DNA of 64,000 nucleotides from Papaver somniferum (taxonomy: Eukaryota; Streptophyta; Magnoliopsida; Ranunculales; Papaveraceae). Position numbers and translations under genes: made by a program. The first letter of the stretch is position 1. Each line of letters begins with the position of its first letter. The notes below the pieces were generated by a model. That model was not told where the DNA came from. It worked only from the letters and a program-made list of their open reading frames with translations, and did not search any database. Positions 51,167-60,780 of this stretch are shown here, piece by piece. The stretch covers positions 14,012,637 to 14,076,636 of the forward strand of contig NC_039358.1 in assembly GCF_003573695.1 (NCBI RefSeq), given 5' to 3'.

Positions 51167-52410
51167 TACCGTCTGAACCCTTATGGTTTGGGTGACTTTT
51201 TGATCTAGCGGGATTAAGTTCTAGCCCTAGTAGGTAGGCTTTATCAAAGGATCATGAGGGGTTCTGTTAGAAACAATATGTGAAAAAGTCACAATATGTT
51301 GAACCGGTTTTGGTTTAGCATAAAAGCATATGTGTTTCGACGGTTTTCAACTTTTGCTTGCAATTGTTAAAACTGGTTTTCAACCTTTCTCTGGTAAAGG
51401 TTGAGGTGTGTTGTTATTCTTTTTTTTTATGCATAAGGATGACAACGTGGTGATATTTCGATATCATTTCTCCTTGGACGAAGTTGCTATCATATTAGAG
51501 AAGTGGATGCGAAATATGAGGTAACAATCTTGTTATTTAATTGTTTTCCTGTTTAAGAAAAGCTTGAGTTTATATTATATATATTTGTTGCTTTTGCTTA
51601 ACAAAATTTTGGTTCAATTGATATTTATTCCATGATGTGTGTGTGGATGTGTGTTTCAATTGGTTTCGGTTAAGAAAAACTATTGTTATCTTGCTTTATT
51701 GTGTGGTATCAATTGTTTAGGCTTAAAAAATTTTGGTACAACTGATGTGTGTGTAATTCAATTGGTTCCGATTAAGAAAAACCATTGTTATCTTGCTTTT
51801 TTATGGTACCAATTGTTTAGGCTTACAAAATTACGGTGCAATTGCGGTGCTTTTAATGTCTATGTTGTTTCAATTGAATAATTATACAAGTTGATTTATT
51901 TTGGTTTCTATGAATTATTTATGGCTTAATGAAATAATTTGTGTATGGGATGAGTTGTTTAGTCCAATTCGATTCCGGATAAGAAACTAAGTTAATTTTG
52001 ATTTTAGTTTGTCTTATCAAAGTGAGGTTTCGGTTATTCAAGTCTAATCGGATGCCTAAACAAGGAATGCTAGTTAACTAACCTAGTACTTGTCTTGTTT
52101 AAAATTGAAAGGTCAAAGCTTATGGATAATTAGAACCTGATGATAAAAATGGAGTTTATCTTTATTTTGGTCTTATCGAATTAAGCGGTTGTTTTTTGAA
52201 CAATCGGTTTAGCAAAGGGACTAATGTGCTTAGTTGTTTTTGGTTTTCTAAACTAAATTGGAACAATTGTTCTGGACAATTGTTTCCTTAGTAACATATC
52301 AAAATAAGACTACTTGTAGTTTCGGTTTTGATATTGGTTATCAGAACGTGATGTGTGGAATGATGGTATTTTCAATAATGTTGTAGTAAGATGATTCGTT
52401 CACTCATACT
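51167..52410 (+). other. 3' noncoding region of the copia element, possible start of its 3' LTR at 51,265
   Basis: No coding capacity. After a purine-rich GGATCATGAGGGG at 51,249, TGTTAGAAACAATATG begins at 51,265 and would be a reasonable LTR start, but it does not match the 5' LTR start at 46,638 beyond TGTTAGA. Between about 51,636 and 51,840 a unit of about 102 bp is duplicated in tandem (AATTGGTTTCGGTTAAG at 51,658 and AATTGGTTCCGATTAAG at 51,760; each followed by ATTGTTATCTTGCTTT and CAATTGTTTAGGCTTA). Either this is U3 of an LTR split by the gypsy insertion, or a long post-pol region as in SIRE/Maximus elements. Confidence 0.5.
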
Positions 52411-53891
52411 TGTTGGAATTGATTTTAAGTTTTAGCTAAAGAAAATACTAAAAATAAAGAAAGTAAATACAAAATATTGTCACAGGATGAAGAGACACTA
52501 GGACGCAGGACTTCAATACTTTTCATATTCTAGTGGTTCAGTCATTAACTCTAGACAATATAGCTCAAACAAAAGAAGTTGTGACTCTAATTCTTTGCCA
52601 AAAATAGATTTCTTAAAACATTATCTGTAAGTCGTAAGCATGACGCATCAAAAGTAATTTAAACTAAGCATGCGACATCAGACAAAATAACAAATAATTA
52701 ATAGAAATCATAAAACAATTAAATCTATGCAAAAAGTCATATAAAGAATTAATTCATTTACCACAATCATGAAAAGTTGCTTCCTCCGTTGTCCCAGTAA
52801 TGGGTTCTAGCTCTGCATGGTGAAAACACACTCAATAAGATAACTCATAGCTCAAAACGTGTTTTTATTGGAAAAATAGTAAAAAAACATAGATTTGCAA
52901 CGCTGTTTGCGCGTCACAGAACGCACTGTTACAAATGGAACCCTAAAGCACTATTGCTAGAGAAGATGAACATTACAATCCGGAACAAAGCGTTACAAAT
53001 ATTTGACGCTGGCACTGTTCATAAACGACTGCTTTGTCTTGTCTGTTCTTCGTGTTCTTGACAACGACACTTCGGGTTCGTCGTCTGCAACTCCTTCTTC
53101 CTGATGCTGCTGCAATTCTCCTGCAGCGTGATTCTTCGACTCAGCCTACCCCTAACTCTCCATCCGATTTTACATGATCCCGCAGGCATTTTATACTCGA
53201 CAGAAGCAATAATAACTTCGTGATAACTCTCAAATCTTCTTGCTGTCAAATCATAACTCGGGAATATTTTCTTCCCTGTTTTATCTTCCCATGCGCCTGA
53301 TTGCTGATAACACACTCCAGACACGCTGCATACCCATCTAAGATTGAGTCAAACTTCTGCAACAACAAATCTTCACATATCTTCCACAAGTAATCCCACC
53401 AGAACCCCGAGTTTTTCGTACGGAAGAAATACACGTCCCTGTTTCGATGAAACCCAATATTTTCGAGACCAAAGCAGTTGCCAACTCTGTTATGGATGTA
53501 ACTAATCAATACCAAGTCAATCTAATGATCGAGTCTGACTAAAACTCAGCCAAGCCTCGCCTCAAAGTCCGCAACCTTTTCTTCCTCTGTTTAATATGAT
53601 CTCGAGGATACAGCCCAATTCAGTTCATTACATCACCCATACCAGCATTGTTTGGACAATTACAGTTTATTAAAATCGATTTTGGCGATTGAATCTCCTC
53701 CAAGACCTCCCAAAATTCGAACCCTAAAATATGTTGTTGCTGTAACTATTTTCCCGCCAATTTTAAATTTCAAACCGTGGAAGATGAAGATGCCCCTTAA
53801 CCGTCTGTGGAGTGTAACTAGCAGGTGTCCAACTAAGGTGCCCCTTATAAATTGAGGTGCCCCTTATCCAAAGCAGAGAGTCCCAATAACA
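52411..53891 (-). repeat. LTR of the gypsy fragment (about 1.48 kb)
   Basis: On the minus strand it begins TGTTATTGGGACTCTC at 53,891 and ends AAAATCAATTCCAACA at 52,411, giving TGTT..AACA termini. A polyadenylation hexamer lies at 52,864-52,869. The part after it (GCTAGAACCCATTACTGGGA, then TAAATGAATTAATTC) has the look of a gypsy R/U5. Overlapping open stretches of 89-101 codons (53,019-53,515) lie within it in two different frames and have no recognisable domain. A GAGGTGCCCCTTAT word repeats at about 53,834-53,870 near the LTR start. The boundaries rest on the terminal dinucleotides only. Confidence 0.55.
52864..52869 (-). terminator. Putative LTR polyadenylation signal
   Basis: AATAAA on the minus strand within CCAATAAAAACACG, about 455 bp before the LTR end, a reasonable place for the R region. 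Confidence 0.4.
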
Positions 53892-55125
53892 TGTGTCTTT
53901 CGGGTGCCAAAATCAACTTTTCGAGCCGATTTTTCCAAAATTATTTTATTCCCAAAAATGCCTACAAACACATAAAACACCAAAATTAGTACAAAATCAA
54001 GAGACAACAATATATAGTATTGAGATCAAATTAGACACAAAAATGTGTCTGTCAAATAACCCAAACTTATTATTTGCTAGTCCTCGAGCAAATTTATTCT
54101 AGAAAGGAAAATCATTTGAACCCCTAGGTGGCCTTAGTGGCGGAGTGTTGTCTCTGGAGTGTTTACCAGAGGTGTACCCACAAAACCTTTACTCTTGACC
54201 CTAGCTATCTACGCAAAACCTTGGAAGGCACTAAAAAAATCTCCTTGGTTCGCATACAATCATTGACTATAGGAGGAAGTACCCTGATGCGAAATTCCAA
54301 CTGATGTACACGAGTTTGCACTCAAGCATACTAAAATTCATATAAAGTGACAGAGCTCTACTCAGATAGTTTCTGGACATCATAAACCGAAGTCAACCAA
54401 TCACATGGATAGATTAAGAAGATGGATGTAGAGAAAAATATGGATGATGTTGACTAAGGTGAACCTATCCTAATGTACTGAGATACTGGTCTGGACTAAT
54501 ATCAACACACTAGCATATACAAGGGAACCAATGGTCGATAATCCTAACTCTAGGTCAACTCAGCTGGCATATACAAGGGTACCAGTGGTCGATTTTATTG
54601 TATTTATTCCGGTTGGTCTGGTGGTCTGGCCTCAAATTTTTTATTTTTTTTTATTATTATTATTTTTTTTATTTTATTATTTTATTTATTTTATTTATTT
54701 TTTGTGTATCTCAGTCACTCTATTTCACCCTAGCAATGGTAAAAATAAAACAAAAAGAAGTGATCAGGATTCTTTCGATGTTTCCATCACGAGGATATGG
54801 CGAAACTACCATGTTTTTTTTTTACCTGAGCTCTGTGCTTTTATGAATAGACTCTTCTAGATGTTTCCATCTAATCAGATTGGTTCCTCAACTCCTACGA
54901 CCACAATGCTCCCATCCACTTAGATTGGTTAGTACCGACCTTAATAAGCATAAATTTCTAGGCTCTGGAGTTTAATGCAACTAAAAAGTTTATCCCATAC
55001 CCCCAAACTTAAATCTGACATTGTCCTCAATGTTCTAAAGATGAAATCAAAATCATGAACAAGGAGAAACTATTACCACTTGAGGGAAAAGAAATAAGGA
55101 AAGAAATTACCGTGTCGCATGAATA
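53892..55125 (-). other. Noncoding 3' region of the gypsy fragment
   Basis: Lies between the extra ORF and the LTR. It contains a 54-bp tandem duplication (GCATATACAAGGGAACCA at 54,513 and GCATATACAAGGGTACCA at 54,567, each followed by GGTCGAT). An A/T-only low-complexity tract occupies about 54,640-54,710. Open stretches across the tract (54,531-54,860) are poly-Phe/Tyr/Leu artefacts. The minus-strand purine-rich word AGTTTGGGGGTATGGGA lies at 54,993-55,009. Confidence 0.5.
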
Positions 55126-55142
55126 TTGGGTTACCTCCCAAG
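55126..55142 (-). other. Conserved GGGAGGTAACCCA motif downstream of gypsy coding region
   Basis: Minus strand CTTGGGAGGTAACCCAA, a short inverted repeat (TTGGG / CCCAA). A near-identical word (GGGAGGCAACCCA) is, to my recollection, recurrent after the coding region of Athila/Tat-type plant gypsy elements. Here it lies about 45 bp after the stop codon of the extra ORF, which supports the family call and the orientation. Confidence 0.55.
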
Positions 55143-55187
55143 AAGTGCTAAGTTTAAAGTCTTCAGCCAGACATTAGAAGAGATTAG

Positions 55188-56285
55188 TCACCTCGTAGAA
55201 TCATAAAGCAGTAGTCGGAATAAATGCGGGTCATATGGAACAAGAAATGCTCGGTATATTGGAGCAAAAAGTGACAACCACAAGAAGAGGAAATTGCAAC
55301 AGACCAAGAATATACCGAACATACCCTTGTTTAAGACAACTACATCTAGCTGTGGTTCGAGTTCAGGTTCTATAACTGGGTCTAGATAAAAGTTTTTCAT
55401 CGGCTGGACTTCCTCAAAGGCAGGATCCTGAAGGTCAGGTTGTAGAGTCTGGAAATACTCAACTAAGAATTTAGAAGCACATAAAAGTAACCTGAATAAC
55501 TGGGGATCCTTAAATTCAATCAAATTTGACTTACACAACTGACCATCATCAGAGTGGTGGTCTTCCTTAAACAAATGTGTCTACCCTAATCTCCTAAAGT
55601 AATTAGGTTTAGTCTCAAAACTCAATAACCTACACAACTGAAACTCATAAGTTCCCACACTTAGAAGGAAGGTTTTTGGTGGGAAAACAAAGTCAATCTT
55701 GGTATCATAGCCTGGGTTAACCACATCAACCAGAGGATGGGTTTCTAACAACTGAGATTTTTTATGGACATCATGAGATTCGGAAAAACGTGTATGAAGA
55801 TAATCTTGTAAAATGGTTGAGGCACATATGTCAAGTCCCAAGTGAGGGACCTTTCTAAGAGTTAAAGCACATGGAGAATGATAATCGCCCCCAAACTTAG
55901 AGTTTTCAGTGTCTCTATAAAGACTAGTCATAACTTCCCTAATTTCTAGGTCATCAGATTCCTGGAAATGGTCAATTGATTCTTCTAAGTCAGGTTCATC
56001 CTCACTTATCTCTACGAGTTTGTCTTCTTCTAAGACTAGCGTTTCTAACTCGCTAGACTCTAAAACAATGTTCTCAGGGTAAACTCTTTCCTCTAAACCA
56101 TCATCACAATCATGTAAAGGATTATCAAAGAAAGTTTCTAGTAAAGGCTCATTAACTAAGTGTTAATCATAGTTACTTCCTCCGATTCACTTATAGGCAC
56201 ATCAAATAATGGATTGTCTAACATACTGCAGGCTAAAGGATCATGAACTACATCGTCTAAAATGGTGGTATCTCTAGTCAAATCG
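55188..56285 (-). pseudogene. Retroelement extra ORF (acidic, one membrane segment), possibly env-like
   Basis: Read on the minus strand. The piece up to about 56,162 is in one frame (TILDDVVHDPLACSMLDNPL) and is lost by a one-base shift. The next piece is acidic (EISEDEPDLEESIDHFQESD) and runs through GGDYHSPC and HLGLDICAST to a TAG at 55,581-55,583. The same frame then continues to TGA at 55,188, so one nonsense codon splits it. The last piece has a 19-residue hydrophobic helix (FGIFLVCCNFLFLWLSLFA, residues 86-104) after a Pro/Glu-rich stretch. A repeated word, DPQLFRLLLCASK, recurs as DPHLFRLLLYDSTR on the two sides of that helix. Position between pol and LTR suggests the accessory ORF some Athila elements carry; envelope function is not shown. 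The 5' end is cut at 56,286. Confidence 0.55.
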
Positions 56286-56286
56286 A

Positions 56287-58357
56287 AAGGGGTGTAGTAC
56301 TTCAAGGGGAACCGATCCTTGTATGGGGTGCAGCAAGGTTTATAATAGAAAGGGGAACCGATCTTATGGACATTTACAACATATTTTTAGGCAAAGGCGA
56401 ATCGATCCTATGGACATGTGCAACACTATAAGTTAGATACCATATATATGTGGGGAGCCGATCCTAATACCTAGTCAACCGAATTTTTGGAAAGCTAGTG
56501 TGACTATGCGCAGTACTCACATGGACGTAGAACCAAAACTTGTTTTGGTAGAACCGTAAACCCATGATTGTGATTGAATGTTTGTTTGATCAATCACATA
56601 GTTCTTGAAAGATAAATGAACCAATTATAAACTTGTTTGGAAGTGTGGAAAATCGGTTTCAAGGTTGTAAGTGTAAAAGAGAACTTACAAAGTTAAGATG
56701 TCGACAAACTTTGAACACGTGCTGTGAATGTTTATTTCTTTAATTGTTCAAAGATATTCATTAACGGCTAAGGGAAGAGAATCTTAGGATCGAAACATAA
56801 GTAAGTTAAGAACCTTTTAATTAAGGTTATTAATTTCATTTTGTAGGGAAATTACATAATTAGTAATGTGCATTTACTAATTAGATTTTCCGAGAGATTT
56901 CGATCGTTATTTTTGGAAAGAGCATTTCCAGGAATTATGAAAACCGGATATCTTTTTTTATGAATATCTTAAGAATATTTCCGATTTTGGAAATTCCTTG
57001 GTGTCCAAACTTCCTTGTCTATAAATACTCGAAGTTTTCCTTTCTAGAAAACTAATCCTTCGTAACAACAGATTTACTCTTTTGTTGTGGTTACTTGTGT
57101 ACCCGCCTATTCGGAGAGGTGAGTAACATAATTAGGTGAAATCTCTTACGACCTCTCAGTTTAAAGTCTTCTTTGGTATTGAGAATCTCTAGCGCGACCC
57201 ATTGGTGGGAAACTAGATGCGGTTTATTTTTTGTTTTCGATTGATTTGATTAACTAACAGTGGTTGAAATCTGATTGCACCTAGTTTGTTTATTCTTGAG
57301 AATCTTCTCTTATGATATAAGATTCACTCAAACTAGTTCAGATTTTCGACAGGGTTCTTTAGACTGTTATTAGTTGTAAAGACGATCTCGTGATAATCCA
57401 TTGTTAACATACTCCGTTCTGTGTGTGATTGATCACAAGAGATTCAAGTGATTGTGTGAAGGTTTTTATTGAAGATTTAAGAAGATTTGAAGACAAAGAA
57501 TATATTGAAGATCTGACTTGGATTTTATAATCTTTGTTGTGCACAATACTTGTTTCGGTAAAAGAGGATCCAATTAATAATCGGTTTATCCTTGTGGTAG
57601 ATTGGATTGATTAATTGAGTAGATCGACATCAACACAATTCTTAGGATTAAAGGTGTTGTTGGCTTAATCTTAACCGATTACCTTTGGGTGATTGAATAT
57701 AAGATAGATCTAAGGACCTGACGAAGGAGTTTATGCTGAGATAAACGGAAGAGCCTTTCTCCAACTCATATCACTTGGTTGAATATAGTTGATACCAAAC
57801 AGATTTGTTGTTCCTTTACTGTTTGGAATATGAACCAAAGGAATTGTTCCAAGTACGTGACTTATTTATAAGTTGGAGGCATGGGAATACATAAGGAACT
57901 AGGTGTACTATAGGGTTAGTTACTTGGTCTCAACTATACGAAGTTAGTGTAATTTTGTGTAGCGGCTTAATCCTGAGAGTATTTAATTCTGGACTAGGTC
58001 TCGGGATTTTTCTGCATTTGCGGTTTACTCGTTAACAAAATCTTGTTGTGTCATTTACTTTTATATTTCACATTATAATTGTTTTATTATAATTAAAGTA
58101 AATTACACAAACGTTAATTCCTATTTACTTGATAAGCAATCCTATTGTGTTTGGTTAATTCCGAACCTTCGTATCAAGTAAACATACTTCGTTGTTGTAT
58201 TGTCTTGATCTCGTATCCATAGACAATCACACGAAGTGTGAACTGATTAGTTGTATTTTCTCGACTCAGTCTATAGACAATCACTTTCGGAGAAAGGACT
58301 TATAGGTAGGAAAAGTTTTAGATTGAGGTATATTTAGGCACCCTCTCCTTTTTAGAA
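56287..58357 (+). repeat. 3' LTR of the copia element, 5'-truncated
   Basis: Homologous to about 47,396-49,192 of the 5' LTR, starting abruptly at about 56,287 (GGTGTAGTACTTCAAGGGGA) after the gypsy fragment and ending ..CACCCTCTCCTTTTTA near 58,357. It retains about 280 bp (about 57,141-57,424) missing from the 5' copy, so here it is the more complete one. It keeps the GGGGAACCGATCC repeats and the TATA box. The sequence right of 58,357 has no counterpart after the 5' LTR, where the PBS lies, confirming this as the outer end. Confidence 0.8.
57020..57027 (+). promoter_or_regulatory. Putative LTR TATA box (3' LTR)
   Basis: TATAAATA in TTGTCTATAAATACTCG, aligned with the TATA of the 5' LTR. 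As the promoter of a 3' LTR it would read out of the element toward 58.4 kb and beyond. Confidence 0.5.
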
Positions 58358-59480
58358 ATGAAATAATGTTTTTGCCATTATGAGAAATAGGAGAGGAGCA
58401 TACTAGATGACGTATTCATTGTCATCCACTATTCATTTATTTTTTAACTTAAGGCGGCACTTTGGTTGCCACCCAAATAACAAATTTTATTTAAAAGGCA
58501 CTTTGAGTGCCACCCGCGATTTTGTTCTCTTTAATAAAAACGATAGGCAATGTCGCTCACACCCATAAGACCGTTTATCTATCATATAGAGACGTTCGAG
58601 TGGTCGATTAAAATCGAGGAATGCGAGAGTTTTTCTATCCTATGGTCAGGGGTGGACCCATAAATCGTTGTTGGAGGGATAAAATATTGAAGAACCCAAG
58701 TGAAAAGGAAACTGCACAAAAAATTAATAATAGTTGTTGTAGGAGATATTAGATGCTGAAAATTTATATGAGAAGTTCTAAAGCAGTGTCTTGATCTTAT
58801 AGAGGTAGAAGACCATCTTCAGTGAATACTAGTCACATTTCCTTCTCCTAGTGATTTCAATGAAACAAATATGTCGATGTGCGGTATGCATGGGCATCTC
58901 TCAATCCCCGTTGTACTCGTATAAAAGTTCGAATTTATTTTGGAATAGCTGCAATTGTATAAAAACTATTGTTGGTGCGTATTTTATCATAATTTTGAAA
59001 TCAACATTGTTATATCGGTGCAAAAACTATGGAAAGAAGTTAACTAATGAGTGCGGCGTGCTTAGTATAAAAACAATAGCATCAAGAATTCTAATAATTA
59101 TGGTACTAACCCTGAAACTGGTATATTGACATTTTGATACCTTTGTAATTACGACTAGTTCAAAGAAAACACAAAAAACTCTCATTTATTAATACCTTTA
59201 ATTCTGATCAAAGCGTTAATTAGGTGAATCATAACGAACTTTCAATGAATTTTGGTCATAATCAAATCAAGGATTTGAGAAACGCTACAGATTTGAGAAC
59301 CCCATCTATACATAGACATCTTAACGTAGCGGGTGTTATATCGCGAGGAGAGTGCCTTGCATGAATCTTCAATTCTTCCTTCAGATAACATAGATGAGGG
59401 GATGAAGCCATGCTACTGATTCACCTGGTCGAGAAGAATACGTGGATGTCAAATATTAAGTCATCCAACGACGCTTTCTC
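58358..59480. other. Intergenic region, no gene recognised
   Basis: Contains GGCACTTTGGTTGCCACC and GGCACTTTGAGTGCCACC about 42 bp apart (about 58,455 and 58,497); the second forms a perfect 6-bp stem with a 3-base loop. A 92-codon open stretch at 58,851-59,129 has no domain I recognise and no promoter-like context. Nothing else supportable was found. Confidence 0.5.
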
Positions 59481-59561
59481 CACTGCTATAAAAATGTGAC
59501 ATTTACACAAAAAAATTGCACCAAATTTTTTACATAAAAAACTTCAATATTTTCTTACAAA

Positions 59562-59877
59562 ATGGCGAAGTTTGAATCGCAACTTGACTTGGCTACCCAA
59601 CTTGATTTTTCCGGAGTGGTGCTTGAAGCCGTTGTTAGTAAGATATGTGATGGTTATAAAGAAATAGGCAAAACACTAAATAAGTCTACAAGTTTTGGAT
59701 ATTAACCAAATCAAACCTCCAACGAAAAGACAAAGAAAATTTCATGGCAAGGAAAATTTTAAGGAAAAGAAGAAGATAAACAAAGGAAACTCCGTTCATG
59801 ATCGCATTGATTGGAAGTTTGGTGAAATGAAGAAGATAAACAAGATGAAAAACATTGTCTCAAATTTTTATTTTTAA
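59562..59877 (+). pseudogene. Small unrecognised gene remnant with TATA box (47 codons, then shifted basic tail)
   Basis: A TATA box (TATAAAA, 59,487-59,493) precedes an A-rich leader and an ATG at 59,562 in good context (AAAATGG). The first frame encodes 47 residues, including QLDFSGVVLEAVVSKICDGY, and ends TAA at 59,703-59,705. Another frame entered at 59,695 continues for 60 codons with a basic, nuclear-localisation-like KPPTKRQRKFHG and many Lys, ending at 59,877. The two could be one gene broken by a frameshift near 59,695-59,700. The TATA-to-ATG distance (about 70-75 bp) is like that of the Myb/SANT-like gene nearby. I do not recognise the family; a transposon-derived origin is possible from the surroundings. 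Confidence 0.3.
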
Positions 59878-60075
59878 AGTCTTTATTGTAAGTTATGACT
59901 AGTTTATATCTTATTATCTAGATTAATGAAAGAGGCACTAATGTAAATTATAATTCGAAAATTATATCAAACTTAATGAAAGATGCACTAGTTTATATTA
60001 ATATCTTAAAATTAAACTTTGATAATAGATTTAAATCTTCATTACATCTAAAAAAAAATACAAATGAAATATGCA

Positions 60076-60480
60076 TCATACAAATGTTAATCTAAATGCA
60101 TCATATTTGGGAAACACCCTCAAGATAAGATAACAACTATCGAATTGAAAATATTTTCCCACTTTACTGCGCCATTCAACCCGACACATTTGCTCCACAT
60201 CAAATTCGTTTTGACCATTTAGTCGGTTTCGATTGCCTTCAATGAGCGCAACAACAAACAAGATCATACCCTTATTGATTACTCCGAAGCAACGACACAA
60301 AGTATTTGCATCTCGGTTATTGAGGTTCAATGTTTCTACTTGAAATATCTGAAATATGTTTTGCCATAAAGTATCTTGTTGTTGGTGTGCACCGTTGACC
60401 ATTTCTTCTGTAACACGAACATAATTCCTGCAAATGCATTCATCTTCAGCTAAGCTAAATTTGCGACCTCGAACTTGCAT
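60076..60480 (-). CDS. Myb/SANT-like protein of the PIF/Harbinger ORF type, C-terminally short
   Basis: 134 residues from the ATG at 60,480. The N-terminus RGRKFSLAEDECICRNYVRV matches the start of plant proteins with a Myb/SANT-like (trihelix-related) domain, the DNA-binding partner encoded by PIF/Harbinger transposons; genome annotations often call them glutathione S-transferase T3-like. The spaced Trp and aromatic positions follow (DTLWQNIFQIF), then RDANTLCRCFGVINKG, and the diagnostic FDSCYLILRVFPKYDAF at residues 112-128. Family members are usually 250-350 residues with a further C-terminal NAM-associated domain, absent here, so it is truncated. In the family the protein binds terminal repeats and helps the transposase enter the nucleus. 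A TATA box precedes it. It is divergent from the transposase pseudogene at 61,790, an arrangement seen in PIF-like elements. Confidence 0.7.
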   Translation of the reverse strand: MQVRGRKFSLAEDECICRNYVRVTEEMVNGAHQQQDTLWQNIFQIFQVETLNLNNRDANTLCRCFGVINKGMILFVVALIEGNRNRLNGQNEFDVEQMCRVEWRSKVGKYFQFDSCYLILRVFPKYDAFRLTFV

Positions 60481-60547
60481 ATTAGATTTGTGGAGTGAAA
60501 GAATGAAGATTGAAGAAATGGTTTGAGTTGAAATGAAATTTTATATT

Positions 60548-60556
60548 GTATTTATA
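60548..60556 (-). promoter_or_regulatory. TATA box of the Myb/SANT-like gene
   Basis: TATAAATAC on the minus strand within CCCTATAAATAC, 68-76 bp upstream of the ATG at 60,480. The intervening leader is C/T-rich (CTTCATTCTTTCACTCC), typical of plant 5' leaders. Confidence 0.5.
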
Positions 60557-60694
60557 GGGTGATGAATTGATGACGGTTGGATGAGATGCAGTGGGTGGCC
60601 GAGTTTGCACCGCTAGTGATCTACTCTTGACCGAACGGTCTATATTACACCGAGCGATCGAGACTAGACCTCTCAGTAGGGACTCGACCTGGCC

Positions 60695-60724
60695 TGGCAA
60701 AGTGGAAAATTTTCCACTTTGCCA
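60695..60724. repeat. Perfect 30-bp palindrome
   Basis: TGGCAAAGTGGAAAA is followed immediately by its exact reverse complement TTTTCCACTTTGCCA, with no spacer. Neighbouring words echo it (TTTGCCATGCCCATAATGGG and TTTGCAATGCCCAC at 60,717-60,775). It lies about 140 bp upstream of the TATA box of the minus-strand Myb/SANT-like gene. It could be a dimeric protein-binding site or a relic of a transposon end. Confidence 0.9.
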
Positions 60725-60780
60725 TGCCCATAATGGGTGCAAAAGTGGTAAACTCATAGCTTTGCAATGCCCACACGAAC

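Larger units (their letters stand above)
52411..56286 (-). mobile_element. Athila-like Ty3/gypsy fragment, 5'-truncated, antisense to the copia element
   Basis: Read on the minus strand: an acidic extra open reading frame (56,285-55,188), the conserved post-coding motif TTGGGAGGTAACCCAA (55,126-55,142), the word AGTTTGGGGGTATGGGA (54,993-55,009), a noncoding stretch, and an LTR (53,891-52,411). The first two words are familiar to me from Athila/Tat-type plant elements; this is recalled family knowledge. Gag, protease, RT and integrase are absent because the fragment stops at 56,286 where copia LTR sequence resumes. Hence only the 3' end of a gypsy element remains. Loss of its 5' end and of the adjoining copia LTR segment may be one deletion. 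Confidence 0.65.
46638..58357 (+). mobile_element. Nested LTR-retrotransposon complex: defective Ty1/copia with an antisense gypsy fragment in its 3' half
   Basis: About 1.8 kb ending at 49,192 and about 2.07 kb at 56,287-58,357 are homologous and lie in the same orientation as the pol remnants between them. They therefore fit a 5' and a 3' LTR. Internal order: PBS-like site, gag remnant, protease, integrase, residual RNase H tail, long noncoding stretch, antisense Athila-like gypsy fragment (52,411-56,286), then the rest of the 3' LTR. A hand comparison of about 220 bp near the LTR ends (48,950-49,170 against about 58,108-58,330) gives about 15 mismatches, roughly 7 percent, so the insertion is old. 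The bases before (TAAAT) and after (GAAAT) the outer ends agree at only 4 of 5 positions, so target-site duplication is not proven. Confidence 0.7.

Noticed and set aside
53019..53515. Minus-strand open stretches of 89 and 101 codons
   Set aside because: They overlap in different frames inside the inferred gypsy LTR; no domain. Kept only as part of the LTR.
54531..54860. Plus-strand open stretches of 109 and 82 codons
   Set aside because: Driven by an A/T-only low-complexity tract giving poly-Phe/Tyr/Leu.
58851..59129. 92-codon open stretch
   Set aside because: Cys-rich at the start but without a spaced motif, promoter or homology I recognise; left as intergenic.
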